Positions 16,193-25,403 of a DNA stretch of 61,735 bases are shown here, piece after piece (positions within the stretch are counted from its first letter, which is position 1; the number at the start of each line of letters is the position of its first letter). The translations under genes were made by a program, and so were the position numbers. The stretch lies in assembly GCF_007991275.1 (NCBI RefSeq), contig NZ_BJYA01000024.1:1-61735 (forward strand). The letters are read 5' to 3'. The DNA comes from Alkalibacillus haloalkaliphilus. Its GTDB lineage: Bacteria > Bacillota > Bacilli > Bacillales > Alkalibacillaceae. The notes under the pieces were generated by a model. It was not told where the DNA came from, did no database searches, and saw only the letters and a program-made list of their open reading frames with translations.

Positions 16193-17680
16193 ATGCCAGC
16201 AAAAACAGGTGCAGAGTATATTGAACGTCTCAAAAGAGCTAACAACAACGTTTACATTGGGGGTGAGCGTGTTGATGATGTGACAGAACACCCAGCGTTT
16301 AAAAACGTCATTCAATCAATGGCTAAGCTTTATGACATGCAATATGAGAAGCCAGAGAAAATGTTGTATGACTCACCGACAACAGGTGACAAAGTCGGTA
16401 AAACATTTATGTTGCCGAAGACGATTGATCAGTTAATTGAACGCCGTGAAGCGATTATGGAATGGCAAAGCTTTACGAAAGGTGTTATGGGACGCTCTCC
16501 AGATTACTTAAATGCAGAAGTTATGACGATGGAAGCGGCTTACGATTTCTACGGTCAAGACAATCCACTGTTTGCCGAAAACGCTCGTAAATACGCAGAG
16601 TATGCTAGAGAAAATGATATTAGTTTAACCCACACGTTAATCCACCCACAAGTTAACCGCGCCAAGATCCAAGCAGAACAAAAAGATGCCAACGTCGCTT
16701 TACATGTCGTTGAGAAAAATGATGATGGTGTCATCGTAGATGGTGTTCGCTTATTAGCGACACAAGGCGGTATTACTGATGAAATTATGGTATTTCCGTC
16801 AACGGTAAAGAAAGCAGGCGAAAAAGATGATCCCTATTCGTTAGCATTTGCCATCCCGAATAACACGCCAGGACTTCGTTATCTTAGCCGTGAATCATTT
16901 GATTATGGTATGAACAGTTATGATCATCCTTTAGGTTCTAAATTTGAAGAAGGCGATACGATTGTAGCCTTTGATCACGTATTAGTGCCGTGGGATCGAA
17001 TCTTTATTTTAGAGAACTCAACGATTTGTAACCAAGCTTTTGCGGAGACGAATGCGGTTGTTCATATGACGCACCAAGTTGTCGCTAAAGACATTGCGAA
17101 GACAGAGTTTTTATTAGGTGTCGTTCTAACGTTAATGGATTCGATCGGAATTGACGGGTTCCAGCATGTTAAGGACAAAGGAACTGAAGTGATGTTGACG
17201 TTAGAAAATATGAAGTCTCACTTATTTCGTGCAGAGCATAATGCGAAGTTAGACAAATGGGGCATGATGACACCAGACTTTGAAGCACTTAATGCGGCTA
17301 GAAACTGGTATCCAAGAGTGTATCCACGTTTAGCAGAGATTTTAAGAATTTTAGGTGCATCAGGCATGATGGGTATTCCATCTTATGACGACTTTGCCTC
17401 GGATGAGATTGGTCCTATTTTGCACCGTGCTATGCAAGGTAAGAATGTTGAAGGTTTTGAACGTGTGCAAATTTTCCGTTTAGCTTGGGATTTAACGATG
17501 AGTGCTTTCGGTAGTCGCCAAACGCACTATGAGTATTACTTCTTCGGAGACCCGATTAAAATGGGAATGGCTTACTTTGATCAGTATGATAAAGAAAAAT
17601 ATAAAGATGTCGTGAAAGACTTTTTAAAACAAGAAAATATTACTAAGCCAAGTGCTATTAATAGTGGGATGAACGTATAA
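16193..17680 (+). CDS. hpaB: 4-hydroxyphenylacetate 3-monooxygenase, oxygenase component
   Basis: HpaB uses reduced FAD and O2 to hydroxylate 4-hydroxyphenylacetate to 3,4-dihydroxyphenylacetate (homoprotocatechuate). The 495-aa length and acyl-CoA-dehydrogenase-like fold are standard for the family (start PAKTGAEYIERL, later TTGDKVGKTFMLPKT, and ending FLKQENITKPSA). The ATG follows GAGGAGG. The reductase partner hpaC lies 24 nt downstream. It opens the degradative operon under the divergent LysR regulator. Confidence 0.96.
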   Translation: MPAKTGAEYIERLKRANNNVYIGGERVDDVTEHPAFKNVIQSMAKLYDMQYEKPEKMLYDSPTTGDKVGKTFMLPKTIDQLIERREAIMEWQSFTKGVMGRSPDYLNAEVMTMEAAYDFYGQDNPLFAENARKYAEYARENDISLTHTLIHPQVNRAKIQAEQKDANVALHVVEKNDDGVIVDGVRLLATQGGITDEIMVFPSTVKKAGEKDDPYSLAFAIPNNTPGLRYLSRESFDYGMNSYDHPLGSKFEEGDTIVAFDHVLVPWDRIFILENSTICNQAFAETNAVVHMTHQVVAKDIAKTEFLLGVVLTLMDSIGIDGFQHVKDKGTEVMLTLENMKSHLFRAEHNAKLDKWGMMTPDFEALNAARNWYPRVYPRLAEILRILGASGMMGIPSYDDFASDEIGPILHRAMQGKNVEGFERVQIFRLAWDLTMSAFGSRQTHYEYYFFGDPIKMGMAYFDQYDKEKYKDVVKDFLKQENITKPSAINSGMNV

Positions 17681-17704
17681 CTTTAATGAGTTAGGAGGCG
17701 AAAT

Positions 17705-18169
17705 ATGGATAGTCGAATTTTCCGAGATGCGATGGGACGGTTTGCAACTGGGGTTACCGTTGTTACGACACAAGTAGATGATGAAACGCATGGTATGACG
17801 GCAAATGCTTTTATGTCAGTTTCATTAGACCCTAAGTTAGTGACGATCTCAATTGATCATAACGCTAAAATGTATAGCCAGATTAAACAATCACAACAAT
17901 TTGCAGTTAGCATTTTATCTGATGAGCAGATGGATGTGTCGATGCATTTTGCTGGGCAGAAAGAAAACCCAGCAGCCGTTCAATTTGATTTTGTTAGTGG
18001 AATACCAGTTATTCGTGATGCGTTAACGGCGGTTGTGTGTAACGTGATCGAATTTTATGAAGTTGGTGATCATACGTTATTTATTGGGGAAGTGCTTGAG
18101 ATTAAATTAACTGACGGCAATCCACTTGCCTTTTTCGGCGGTAAGTATGGGAGTTATCAACCTGTATAA
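17705..18169 (+). CDS. hpaC: Flavin reductase component of 4-HPA monooxygenase
   Basis: 154-aa member of the flavin reductase-like (FMN-binding split barrel) family. It supplies free reduced flavin to HpaB at the expense of NADH. Motifs seen are MGRFATGVTVVTT at the N-terminus, GMTANAFMSVSLDPKLV for flavin binding, and the C-terminal FFGGKYGSY. An AGGAGG site precedes the ATG. A terminator follows immediately, separating hpaBC from the ring-cleavage genes. Confidence 0.95.
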   Translation: MDSRIFRDAMGRFATGVTVVTTQVDDETHGMTANAFMSVSLDPKLVTISIDHNAKMYSQIKQSQQFAVSILSDEQMDVSMHFAGQKENPAAVQFDFVSGIPVIRDALTAVVCNVIEFYEVGDHTLFIGEVLEIKLTDGNPLAFFGGKYGSYQPV

Positions 18170-18174
18170 AGTGT

Positions 18175-18203
18175 GAGGTGTTGTTATTAAGCACCTCTTT
18201 TTG
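18175..18203 (+). terminator. Terminator or attenuator between hpaC and hpaE
   Basis: Short stem GAGGTG / CACCTC with an 11-nt loop and five T. With only six pairs it is probably leaky, letting part of the transcription continue into hpaE. Confidence 0.6.
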
Positions 18204-18258
18204 AAGTTGATATTGTAGTCTATCAAGCATAAAAAATATAGCAAAAGGAGAGGATCTT

Positions 18259-19755
18259 GTGACACAGTTTCAAGCGCCATCTCAGAAAAAGTTAAAAGAT
18301 ATATCATTGTATATTAACGGTGAATTTGTTAAGTCCAACAGTCAAGAAACGTTTGAAAACATTAACCCATTTACGAACGAGCCAATTAATCATATTGCTG
18401 CAGGTGATGCGGCAGATATTGACGCGGCAGTGGCGGCTGCAAAAAGAGCTTTTCACGGTGAATGGGGAAAAATGAAGTTAGACGAACGCCTTGATTACGT
18501 ATATAAAATTGGTGATTTAATCGAGGAGCATAGTGAAGAAATTGCTGTTTTAGAGTCATATGATACAGGCTTGCCAATTAGTCAGACGAGGAAAATGATT
18601 GCGCGTTCTGCGAAAAACTTTAGGTTTTATGCCGAAATGGTCAAAAGTCATTTGTATGGTGAAGCGTATCAAGTTGATGATGAGTTTATTAATTACTCAG
18701 TTCGTAAACCAGTCGGTGTTGCGGGATTAATTACACCTTGGAATGCCCCTTTCATGTTAGAAACGTGGAAGATTGCTCCGGCTTTAGCAACAGGAAACAC
18801 GGTTGTGTTAAAACCAGCTGAATGGTCACCTTTATCGGCTAACCGTATTGCGGAAGTGATTAATGAAGCGGGACTTCCAGATGGCGTTTTTAACGTCGTG
18901 CACGGGTATGGCGAGACAGCGGGTGCTGCCTTAGTGCGTCACCCAGATGTTCCACTCATTTCTTTTACAGGTGAGACGACAACAGGTTCAGAAATTATGA
19001 AAAACGGTGCAGATGCATTAAAGCAATTCTCGATGGAGCTAGGTGGAAAATCGCCAATTATTATTTTTGATGATGCTGATGTCGAACGTGCGCTAGATGC
19101 GTGTACTTGGGGAGTATTCTCGTTTAATGGTGAGCGTTGTACTGCTAACTCGAGAGTTTACCTGCATGAAGACATTGCTGATGATTTTATTAAGAAATTA
19201 AAGGAACGTGTCGATCGAATTCGAGTTGGTGACCCGATGGATCCAAATACACAAGTCGGTCCGTTAGTTCACCGCAATCATTATGACAATGTCAAAGGTT
19301 ATTTAGAGTTAGCGGAACAAGAAGGTTGTGAAGTTTATAGTGGTCACGTACCTGCTGAACATAGTCGTGGTAATTTTGTGCCCCCGACATTGTTATTAAA
19401 TGCTGATCAGCATATGCGAGTCGTTCAAGAGGAAATTTTCGGTCCAGTGATCGCAGTGATGACTTTTAAAGATGAGGATGAAGTAATCGAAAAAGCGAAT
19501 GATGTGCGTTACGGTCTTGCAGGTTATGTATGGACGAAAGATATGCAGCGTGGTCATCGTGTTGCTCAGGCGATCGATGCTGGCATGTTGTGGGTGAACT
19601 CGCAAAATGTTCGCGATTTACGTACACCGTTTGGTGGTTCAAAACATAGTGGAATCGGCCGCGAAGGTGGATTTTATGCGTTTGAATTTTACACTGAAAC
19701 GCAAATCATTCACGTGGCGATGAAAGATCATTATATTCCACAGTTAGGTAAGTAA
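18259..19755 (+). CDS. hpaE: 5-carboxymethyl-2-hydroxymuconate semialdehyde dehydrogenase
   Basis: NAD-dependent aldehyde dehydrogenase, 498 aa, oxidising the ring-cleavage product to 5-carboxymethyl-2-hydroxymuconate. The catalytic Glu in MELGGKSP and Cys in FNGERCTANSR are present, together with TPWNAPF and the C-terminal PFGGSKHSGIGREGG. The GTG start follows AAAGGAGAGG. Position directly before the ring-cleavage dioxygenase supports HpaE over other aldehyde dehydrogenases. Confidence 0.92.
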   Translation: MTQFQAPSQKKLKDISLYINGEFVKSNSQETFENINPFTNEPINHIAAGDAADIDAAVAAAKRAFHGEWGKMKLDERLDYVYKIGDLIEEHSEEIAVLESYDTGLPISQTRKMIARSAKNFRFYAEMVKSHLYGEAYQVDDEFINYSVRKPVGVAGLITPWNAPFMLETWKIAPALATGNTVVLKPAEWSPLSANRIAEVINEAGLPDGVFNVVHGYGETAGAALVRHPDVPLISFTGETTTGSEIMKNGADALKQFSMELGGKSPIIIFDDADVERALDACTWGVFSFNGERCTANSRVYLHEDIADDFIKKLKERVDRIRVGDPMDPNTQVGPLVHRNHYDNVKGYLELAEQEGCEVYSGHVPAEHSRGNFVPPTLLLNADQHMRVVQEEIFGPVIAVMTFKDEDEVIEKANDVRYGLAGYVWTKDMQRGHRVAQAIDAGMLWVNSQNVRDLRTPFGGSKHSGIGREGGFYAFEFYTETQIIHVAMKDHYIPQLGK

Positions 19756-19775
19756 ATGGAGAGGAGTTGAACGTT

Positions 19776-20756
19776 ATGAACTTCAACATTATTCGTTGCG
19801 GTCGTGCTGTGTTACATGTCACTGACTTAGAACGATCTAAAGCGTTTTACGAAGCGTTAGGGTTTGTCATCACTGAATCTGATTCAGACTGCGTCTATTT
19901 AAGAGGGCTTGAAGAGCATAACCATCATAGTTTGTTGCTAAAAGAAAAAGACGAACCAGTCGTCGAGGCGATCAGTTATAAAGTGTACTCAGATGAAGAC
20001 CTTGATCAATTGGCCGGTCATTTTGAAAGTGAAGGTACGAAAGTTAAATGGTTAGAAAAAGGTTCTCAACATGCTTTAGGGCGAGCGTTTCGGATTCAAG
20101 ACCCACAAGGTTTACCGGTTGAATTTTATGCTGAGATGGACTCTGTTGATAGACTCTTGCAACGTTATGACTTGTATAGAGGAGCGAAAGTCCAACGAAT
20201 CGACCACTTTAACTGTGCTGTAAAAGATGTACAACAAAGCTATGACTACTACATTAACGAATTAGGCTTTGCGTGTTCAGAGTATACCGTCGATGACAAA
20301 GATAACATTTGGGCAGCTTGGCTCCATCGAAAACCGAGCGTACATGATGTGGCGTTTATGAATAGTGATGGGCCACGTTTGCACCATATTGGCTTTTGGT
20401 TAAAAGACCCGATGAGTTTAATCGATGGTTGTGACGTACTAGCGTCGATGGGTTATGCGAAAAACATTGAAAGAGGACCAGGTCGACACGGTTTGTCGAA
20501 TGCTTTCTTCTTATACTTAAGAGATCCAGACGGTCATCGTATTGAACTTTATAATGGTGATTATTTAACGAGTGACCCTGATTTCAAACCGGTAAAATGG
20601 GATTTAAATGATCCATTACGTCAAACTTTCTGGGGCCACGAAGCACCTGACAGTTGGTTTGATGAAGCATCGATTGTATTAGATGTTCACACTGGAGAAC
20701 CAGTTGAAACAGGTGAACCGAAGCTTAAAAAGACGAAGCCTCAGTTCATGATTTAA
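19776..20756 (+). CDS. hpaD: 3,4-dihydroxyphenylacetate 2,3-dioxygenase (type I extradiol)
   Basis: Vicinal-oxygen-chelate dioxygenase opening homoprotocatechuate next to the hydroxyls. Two glyoxalase-like modules are visible. Metal ligands are predicted at His144 (RIDHFN), His204 (RLHHIGF) and Glu257 (GHRIELY), counting from ATG 19776. That start lies 9 nt after GGAGAGGAG; a TTG 9 nt earlier overlaps the ribosome site. At 326 aa it resembles Gram-positive HpcB/HpaD (Brevibacterium type, Fe or Mn) and not the LigB-type E. coli HpaD. Confidence 0.92.
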   Translation: MNFNIIRCGRAVLHVTDLERSKAFYEALGFVITESDSDCVYLRGLEEHNHHSLLLKEKDEPVVEAISYKVYSDEDLDQLAGHFESEGTKVKWLEKGSQHALGRAFRIQDPQGLPVEFYAEMDSVDRLLQRYDLYRGAKVQRIDHFNCAVKDVQQSYDYYINELGFACSEYTVDDKDNIWAAWLHRKPSVHDVAFMNSDGPRLHHIGFWLKDPMSLIDGCDVLASMGYAKNIERGPGRHGLSNAFFLYLRDPDGHRIELYNGDYLTSDPDFKPVKWDLNDPLRQTFWGHEAPDSWFDEASIVLDVHTGEPVETGEPKLKKTKPQFMI

Positions 20757-20778
20757 AAGATTGATAGGAGGAATGGCA

Positions 20779-21708
20779 ATGTCTAACCAGTACGAAGAAA
20801 TTAAACAAAAGTTAAGAGGTTCGATCACACCTGTAATTACCCCTTTTGATTCAGACCATGAAATAGATTTCGTCAAGCAATCTGAGTTAATTGAGTTTCA
20901 GTTAGCTAATGGAACACATGGTATTTCCGTAACAGGGACTTCTGGTGAGCCGAGTTCTATGACAACTGAAGAGCGTGTTCAAGTGATGGAAAATGCGGCA
21001 AGAACGATCGACGGCCGCGTGCCATTTGCACCAGGTACGGGTTCAACTAATCACGATGAGACGATTTATTTAACTCAAAAAGCCCAAGAAATCGGTGCTG
21101 ATGCGGCAATGGTTATTGTTCCTTACTATAATAAACCGAACCAAAAGGCACTTTATAAACATTTTAAAACGGTCGCAGATTCCGTCGATATTCCAATTAT
21201 TGTTTACAACATTCCGGGTCGTACAGCGAAAAACTTAGAAGTTGAAACACTAGCTCAATTAGCTAAAGACTGCCCGAATATTATCGGTGTTAAAGAATCG
21301 AATAAAGACTTCGAGCACGTTAATCGTGTGTTATTAAACTGTGGAAAAGACTTTCTATTATTCTCAGGAATTGAACTATTATGCTATCCGATGTTAGCGA
21401 TCGGTGGTGCAGGTTCAATTAGCGCAACAGCAAACGTTGAGCCAAAAAAAGTAGCAGAAATGCATGATGCATGGTTTGCAGGTGATGTTGAAAGAGCACA
21501 AAACTTACACTTTGAACTGATGCGACTAAATGATGTGTTGTTTATGGATACAAACCCAGCTCCTGTTAAAGCAGCTTTAGGCATGATGGATAAAATTGAA
21601 CCTGTGTTAAGACTGCCAATGGATTTACCGACAGACGATGTTCAAAAAGTGATCCGTCAAACTTTAATCGATTATAATCTTTTAACGAATACGAAGCCGG
21701 TTAGCTAA
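20779..21708 (+). CDS. DapA-family lyase in the hpa operon (probable aldolase)
   Basis: 309-aa TIM-barrel of the DHDPS/NAL family. The Schiff-base lysine lies in IGVKESN, the tyrosine in VYNIPGRT and the pyruvate-binding motif in GTSGEPSSM. Family members make or break C-C bonds next to pyruvate. The pathway needs 2,4-dihydroxyhept-2-enedioate aldolase (HpaI), giving pyruvate and succinic semialdehyde; no HpaI of the HpcH family is present, so this protein is the best candidate. A dapA housekeeping role is less likely in this operon. ATG 20779 follows TAGGAGG by 7 nt; earlier ATG 20773 is too close. The stop overlaps a GC-rich hairpin (21694-21718). Confidence 0.85.
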   Translation: MSNQYEEIKQKLRGSITPVITPFDSDHEIDFVKQSELIEFQLANGTHGISVTGTSGEPSSMTTEERVQVMENAARTIDGRVPFAPGTGSTNHDETIYLTQKAQEIGADAAMVIVPYYNKPNQKALYKHFKTVADSVDIPIIVYNIPGRTAKNLEVETLAQLAKDCPNIIGVKESNKDFEHVNRVLLNCGKDFLLFSGIELLCYPMLAIGGAGSISATANVEPKKVAEMHDAWFAGDVERAQNLHFELMRLNDVLFMDTNPAPVKAALGMMDKIEPVLRLPMDLPTDDVQKVIRQTLIDYNLLTNTKPVS

Positions 21709-21740
21709 TAGCCGGCTTATCTGTATGAGAGGTGAAATAG

Positions 21741-22547
21741 ATGACGCGCGTTAACTTTAAGCTTCAAGGCTTTTCACAGCTAAAAGAAGGTACGTTACAT
21801 GACGATTTTCAAAAGATCACAATAGATGAAAAGCAATATAACGTCGATCAATTAAAGTTTGATAATCCGATTACGGGGACGTTGTATGGCACACTTTTAA
21901 ACTATAAAGGTGAGTATGAGCAACTCAAACCAGAAATGAATGACAAACCTTATCAAAAACCACCTCAAGCCCCTATATTGTACATTAAACCGATCAATAC
22001 GTTCTCCACTCATCATAACCCGATCCCACTTCCAGAAGGAGAAGAGCAAGTCCAAATTGGAGCAGCCTTAGGATTAGTCGTTGGCCAAACAGCAACGAAA
22101 GTTAAAGCAGAAGATGCTTATGATTATATTAAAGGCTATACGATTGTGAATGATGTTAGTTTGCCTATATCAAGCTATTATCGTCCAGCCATCAAACAAA
22201 AAGCTAGAGACGGTTTTTGCCCTATAGGTCCATGGGTTGTGAACCAAGGTGAGATCCGTGACCCTCACAATCTAGCAATAAGAGTTTCCGTTAATGGTGA
22301 AGTAAAACAGGAAAATTACACCGGCAATTTAATTCGCCCGATTCCTGAACTCGTTTCAGAAGTAACTGAATTTATGACGTTATATGAAGGAGATGTCCTA
22401 TTGATCGGTGTACCAGAAAATCAACCTTTAGCAAAAGAAGGCGACCAAGTTAGTATTGAAATTGAACAAGTTGGACGTTTAAATAACAGAGTCGTTCATG
22501 AAGATGACGTTTTCGTAAGTGAGGTGGCTGTTGATGAAGCAAGGTAG
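21741..22547 (+). CDS. HpaG1-type fumarylacetoacetase-fold protein
   Basis: 268 aa of the FAH superfamily. It matches the N-terminal half of E. coli HpaG (YIKPINTF, DVSLP..SYYRPAIKQKARDGFCPIGP). In enteric HpaG two such halves are fused and decarboxylate/isomerise 5-oxo-pent-3-ene-1,2,5-tricarboxylate. Here the halves are separate genes, this one overlapping the next by 14 nt. About 60 extra N-terminal residues precede the domain and are unexplained. It might instead have taken over the missing HpaH hydratase function, since HpaH has the same fold. Confidence 0.85.
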   Translation: MTRVNFKLQGFSQLKEGTLHDDFQKITIDEKQYNVDQLKFDNPITGTLYGTLLNYKGEYEQLKPEMNDKPYQKPPQAPILYIKPINTFSTHHNPIPLPEGEEQVQIGAALGLVVGQTATKVKAEDAYDYIKGYTIVNDVSLPISSYYRPAIKQKARDGFCPIGPWVVNQGEIRDPHNLAIRVSVNGEVKQENYTGNLIRPIPELVSEVTEFMTLYEGDVLLIGVPENQPLAKEGDQVSIEIEQVGRLNNRVVHEDDVFVSEVAVDEAR

Positions 22548-23277
22548 AGTGTTATACGAATCAACGTTACATCATGTAACTGAAGTAGACGGTAGGATAC
22601 AACTAAAAGATGGCAGATTAGTAGAAGAACACGAAGTTGAATGGTTGCCACCCGTAGAAACAGAGACGATCTTCACACTTGGTTTAAACTACGCAGATCA
22701 TGCGAAAGAGTTATCTTTCACAAGTCCATTACCAGAACCACTTGTCTTTTTAAAAGGTAAAAATACAATTACCGGTCACCGCGGTACGACGGTTAGACCT
22801 GAAGATGTTGAGTTCATGCATTACGAGTGTGAGCTTGCAGTGGTGATTGGTAAGTCAGGTAAAAATATTAAAAACGAAGAGGCGCTTGACTATGTGAAAG
22901 GCTATACTGTTGCGAACGATTATGCGTTTAGAGATTATCTCGAAAACTATTTCCGTCCTAATTTAAGGGTGAAAAATAGAGATGGTTGTACGCCAGTAGG
23001 CCCTTGGTTTGTTTCAAAAGAGGATATTGAAGACCCGATGAACTTACAGCTTAGAACGTTTGTTAATGGTGAGAAAACACAAGAGGGGTCGACGAAAGAT
23101 ATGATTTTAGGAATTCCAGAGCTAATCGAATATTTAAGTAGTTTTATGACTTTAAATGATGGCGATATGATTTTAACAGGAACGCCTAAGGGCTCGGTTG
23201 ATACTAAAGTTGGCGATGAAGTCATGACTGAAGTTGAAGGCGTTGGCCGGTTAACCAACACGATTGTAAGTGAGTAA
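22534..23277 (+). CDS. HpaG2-type OPET decarboxylase/isomerase
   Basis: 247-aa FAH-fold enzyme resembling the C-terminal half of HpaG: LGLNYADHAKEL, PLVFLKGKNT, metal-binding Glu in the MHYECELAVVIGKSG stretch and TGTPKG near the end. It is the likely decarboxylating half. ATG 22534 follows GAGGTG by 7 nt and lies inside the end of the preceding gene, indicating translational coupling and an HpaG1-HpaG2 complex. Confidence 0.9.
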   Translation: MKQGRVLYESTLHHVTEVDGRIQLKDGRLVEEHEVEWLPPVETETIFTLGLNYADHAKELSFTSPLPEPLVFLKGKNTITGHRGTTVRPEDVEFMHYECELAVVIGKSGKNIKNEEALDYVKGYTVANDYAFRDYLENYFRPNLRVKNRDGCTPVGPWFVSKEDIEDPMNLQLRTFVNGEKTQEGSTKDMILGIPELIEYLSSFMTLNDGDMILTGTPKGSVDTKVGDEVMTEVEGVGRLTNTIVSE

Positions 23278-23291
23278 AAGAGGTGAAGTAA

Positions 23292-23687
23292 GTGCCACAC
23301 TTTATACTAGAGTACACCGATAATTTGAAAGGTGATTTGGATGTTACAAGTCTATTAAGAAGTGTCAATCAAGCGTTATTGAAGCAAGACGACATTATTC
23401 CAATCGGCGGTTTAAGGTCACGAGCGATTGAACTAAAAGATTACGTCGTGGCAGACGGTCAAGAAGATGATGCTTTCGTTCATGCGACTTTAAAGTTAGG
23501 TAAAGGGCGAACCGATGAAGAGAAGAAGCGCCTTTGTGATGAGTTGTATGAAGTGATTACCAACGATTTAGAGGAACTGTTTAATAAGCGGTACATGGCG
23601 TTTTCATTAGAGTTGTTTGAGTTTACCCATCCAACGTATAAGAAAAATAACATCCATGAACGTTATAAAAATTTGAAGAAAGGGTGA
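23292..23687 (+). CDS. hpaF: 5-carboxymethyl-2-hydroxymuconate delta-isomerase
   Basis: 131-aa CHMI of the tautomerase-like fold. The mature catalytic Pro is the second residue (MPHFILEYTDN), as in E. coli HpaF/CHMI. The GTG start follows GAGGTGAAG. It isomerises the HpaE product before decarboxylation by HpaG. It is tightly packed: 14 nt after the upstream gene and 6 nt before the next. Confidence 0.92.
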   Translation: MPHFILEYTDNLKGDLDVTSLLRSVNQALLKQDDIIPIGGLRSRAIELKDYVVADGQEDDAFVHATLKLGKGRTDEEKKRLCDELYEVITNDLEELFNKRYMAFSLELFEFTHPTYKKNNIHERYKNLKKG

Positions 23688-23693
23688 AGTAAT

Positions 23694-25133
23694 GTGGAGA
23701 AGTTGTCACAACTGCATGAGCTCTATATAAATGGAGAGTGGATTGGTGAAGGTTTTGAAAAGATTGATGTTGTAAATCCAGCTAACCATGAAGTCATTGC
23801 TCAAGTGCCGAAAGTTGGTCGTGGTGAAGCGTTGAAAGCTGTCGATGCGGCTAGTGGGGCTTTACCGAATTGGTCATCTTTAACAGCAGATAAAAGAGCT
23901 CAATATTTAGAGAAATGGTACGCTCTTATTGATCAAGAGAAAGAATCGATTGGAAGGTTAATGACCGAAGAACAAGGTAAACCGTTAAAAGAAGCGGTAG
24001 GAGAAGTAGGTTATGCCAATAGTTTTATTAAGTGGTATGCCGAAGAGGGCAAACGTGTTTATGGCGATATTATCCCACCATCTCATCCTAAAAAGAGAAT
24101 ATTTGTTCAAAAACAACCAGTAGGTGTCGTTTCAGCGATCACACCGTGGAACTTTCCAGCTGCGATGATTACACGAAAAATTGCTCCGGCACTCGCGGCA
24201 GGCTGTACAGTCGTATTAAAGCCAGCTACTCAAACACCACTGACGGCAATTAAACTAGTCAAGCTAGCTGAAGAAGCTGGAATACCAAAGGGTGTCATTA
24301 ATATTGTTGTCGGTAGTTCTAGTGAAATTGGTAAAGCATGGTCAGAAGACAGTCGTGTTCGTAAGCTTACTTTTACTGGATCAACTGAAGTGGGCAAAGT
24401 GTTAATGCGTGATGCAGCGGATACGATGAAAAAGATCTCACTCGAATTAGGTGGTCATGCGCCTGTAATCGTTATGGAAGATGCTGATTTAAAGAAGGCT
24501 GTTAAAGGTGTTATTCAGTCGAAATTCCGTAATGCTGGGCAAACTTGTATTTGTGCTAATCGAATTTATGTGCACGAATCAATTAAGGAAGAGTTTTTGC
24601 AACGTTTAAATGAAGAGGTGAAGACTCTAAAAGTCGGTAATGGGTTAGAAGAAGGCGTAGACATTGGTCCATTAATAGATGAAAGTGCTATGGAAAAAGT
24701 CGACAAACATGTAAAAGAAGCGGTCCAACAAGGAGCAGTCGTTGAAGTTGGTGGGGCAAAGCACATTGATGGAGAAGGTTATTACTACCAACCAACCGTG
24801 TTATCAAACGTCCATGACGACATGCTGTGCATGAATGAAGAAACTTTTGGCCCATTAGTACCTGTTTCAACATTTTCAGATGAGGATGAAGTCATTAAGC
24901 GAGCGAACCATTCACCTTATGGGCTAGCTTCATATGTGTTTACGGAAAATATGAGTCGAGCGTTTAGAATCAGTGAATCTCTTGAATTCGGTATTGTCGG
25001 CGTTAACGATGGAGCACCTTCAACGACACAAGCACCATTTGGCGGCTTTAAAGAAAGTGGTTTAGGCCGAGAAGGTGGCTATCAAGGAATAGAGGAATAT
25101 TTAGAGACGAAGTATATTTCGTTTAGATTGTAA
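23694..25133 (+). CDS. gabD: Succinate-semialdehyde-type aldehyde dehydrogenase
   Basis: 479-aa NAD(P)-dependent dehydrogenase. The catalytic residues lie in SLELGGHAP (Glu) and NAGQTCICANR (Cys), with the additional CIC cysteine typical of SSADH. TPWNFPAAMITRK and the C-terminal FGGFKESGLGREGG complete the family pattern. The meta pathway ends in pyruvate plus succinic semialdehyde, so this enzyme feeds succinate to the TCA cycle. The GTG start overlaps the end of the hpaF region. The symbol follows the family; specificity is inferred from context. Confidence 0.9.
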   Translation: MEKLSQLHELYINGEWIGEGFEKIDVVNPANHEVIAQVPKVGRGEALKAVDAASGALPNWSSLTADKRAQYLEKWYALIDQEKESIGRLMTEEQGKPLKEAVGEVGYANSFIKWYAEEGKRVYGDIIPPSHPKKRIFVQKQPVGVVSAITPWNFPAAMITRKIAPALAAGCTVVLKPATQTPLTAIKLVKLAEEAGIPKGVINIVVGSSSEIGKAWSEDSRVRKLTFTGSTEVGKVLMRDAADTMKKISLELGGHAPVIVMEDADLKKAVKGVIQSKFRNAGQTCICANRIYVHESIKEEFLQRLNEEVKTLKVGNGLEEGVDIGPLIDESAMEKVDKHVKEAVQQGAVVEVGGAKHIDGEGYYYQPTVLSNVHDDMLCMNEETFGPLVPVSTFSDEDEVIKRANHSPYGLASYVFTENMSRAFRISESLEFGIVGVNDGAPSTTQAPFGGFKESGLGREGGYQGIEEYLETKYISFRL

Positions 25134-25220
25134 AAAAAGCCACAATTCAGTGAAACTTTTATAATGGTAAAACGTTATAGTTAGTAGAGAGCTTCTAAAA
25201 CTACAATTAAATATTAAACC

Positions 25221-25310
25221 GATCTACTAGGGGAGCATGGTATTGCTGAGAGGTCTTTGGACCGACCCTTTGAACCTGATCTAGGTAACACTAGCGTAGG
25301 GAAGTGGAAT
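25221..25310 (+). ncRNA. TPP riboswitch (THI element)
   Basis: Diagnostic segments are in order: GGGGAGC, TGCTGAGAGG, ACCCTTTGAACCTGATCTAGG and GCGTAGGGAAGTGG. This is the thiamine pyrophosphate aptamer. Confidence 0.97.
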
Positions 25311-25376
25311 GGTTAGTTATTGTTATATTGACGATTACTGCCCATCCCTACCTCGCTAGTGGATGGGCTTTTTAGT
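25289..25376 (+). promoter_or_regulatory. TPP riboswitch terminator/antiterminator
   Basis: Terminator stem CCCATCC (25341-25347) / GGATGGG (25361-25367) followed by CTTTTTAG. The aptamer 3' end CACTAGCGTAGGG (25289-25301) can pair with CCCTA-(CCT)-CGCTAGTG (25346-25361), which would both open the aptamer and block the terminator. TPP should therefore terminate transcription before tenA. Confidence 0.85.
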
Positions 25377-25403
25377 GCTCCTTGATTTGAAAGGGGAATG
25401 AAC

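Noticed and set aside
20779-21708. Housekeeping dapA (lysine synthesis)
   Set aside because: It lies within the 4-HPA operon between hpaD and hpaG1, without lysine genes; sequence alone cannot exclude it, so only the family is asserted.
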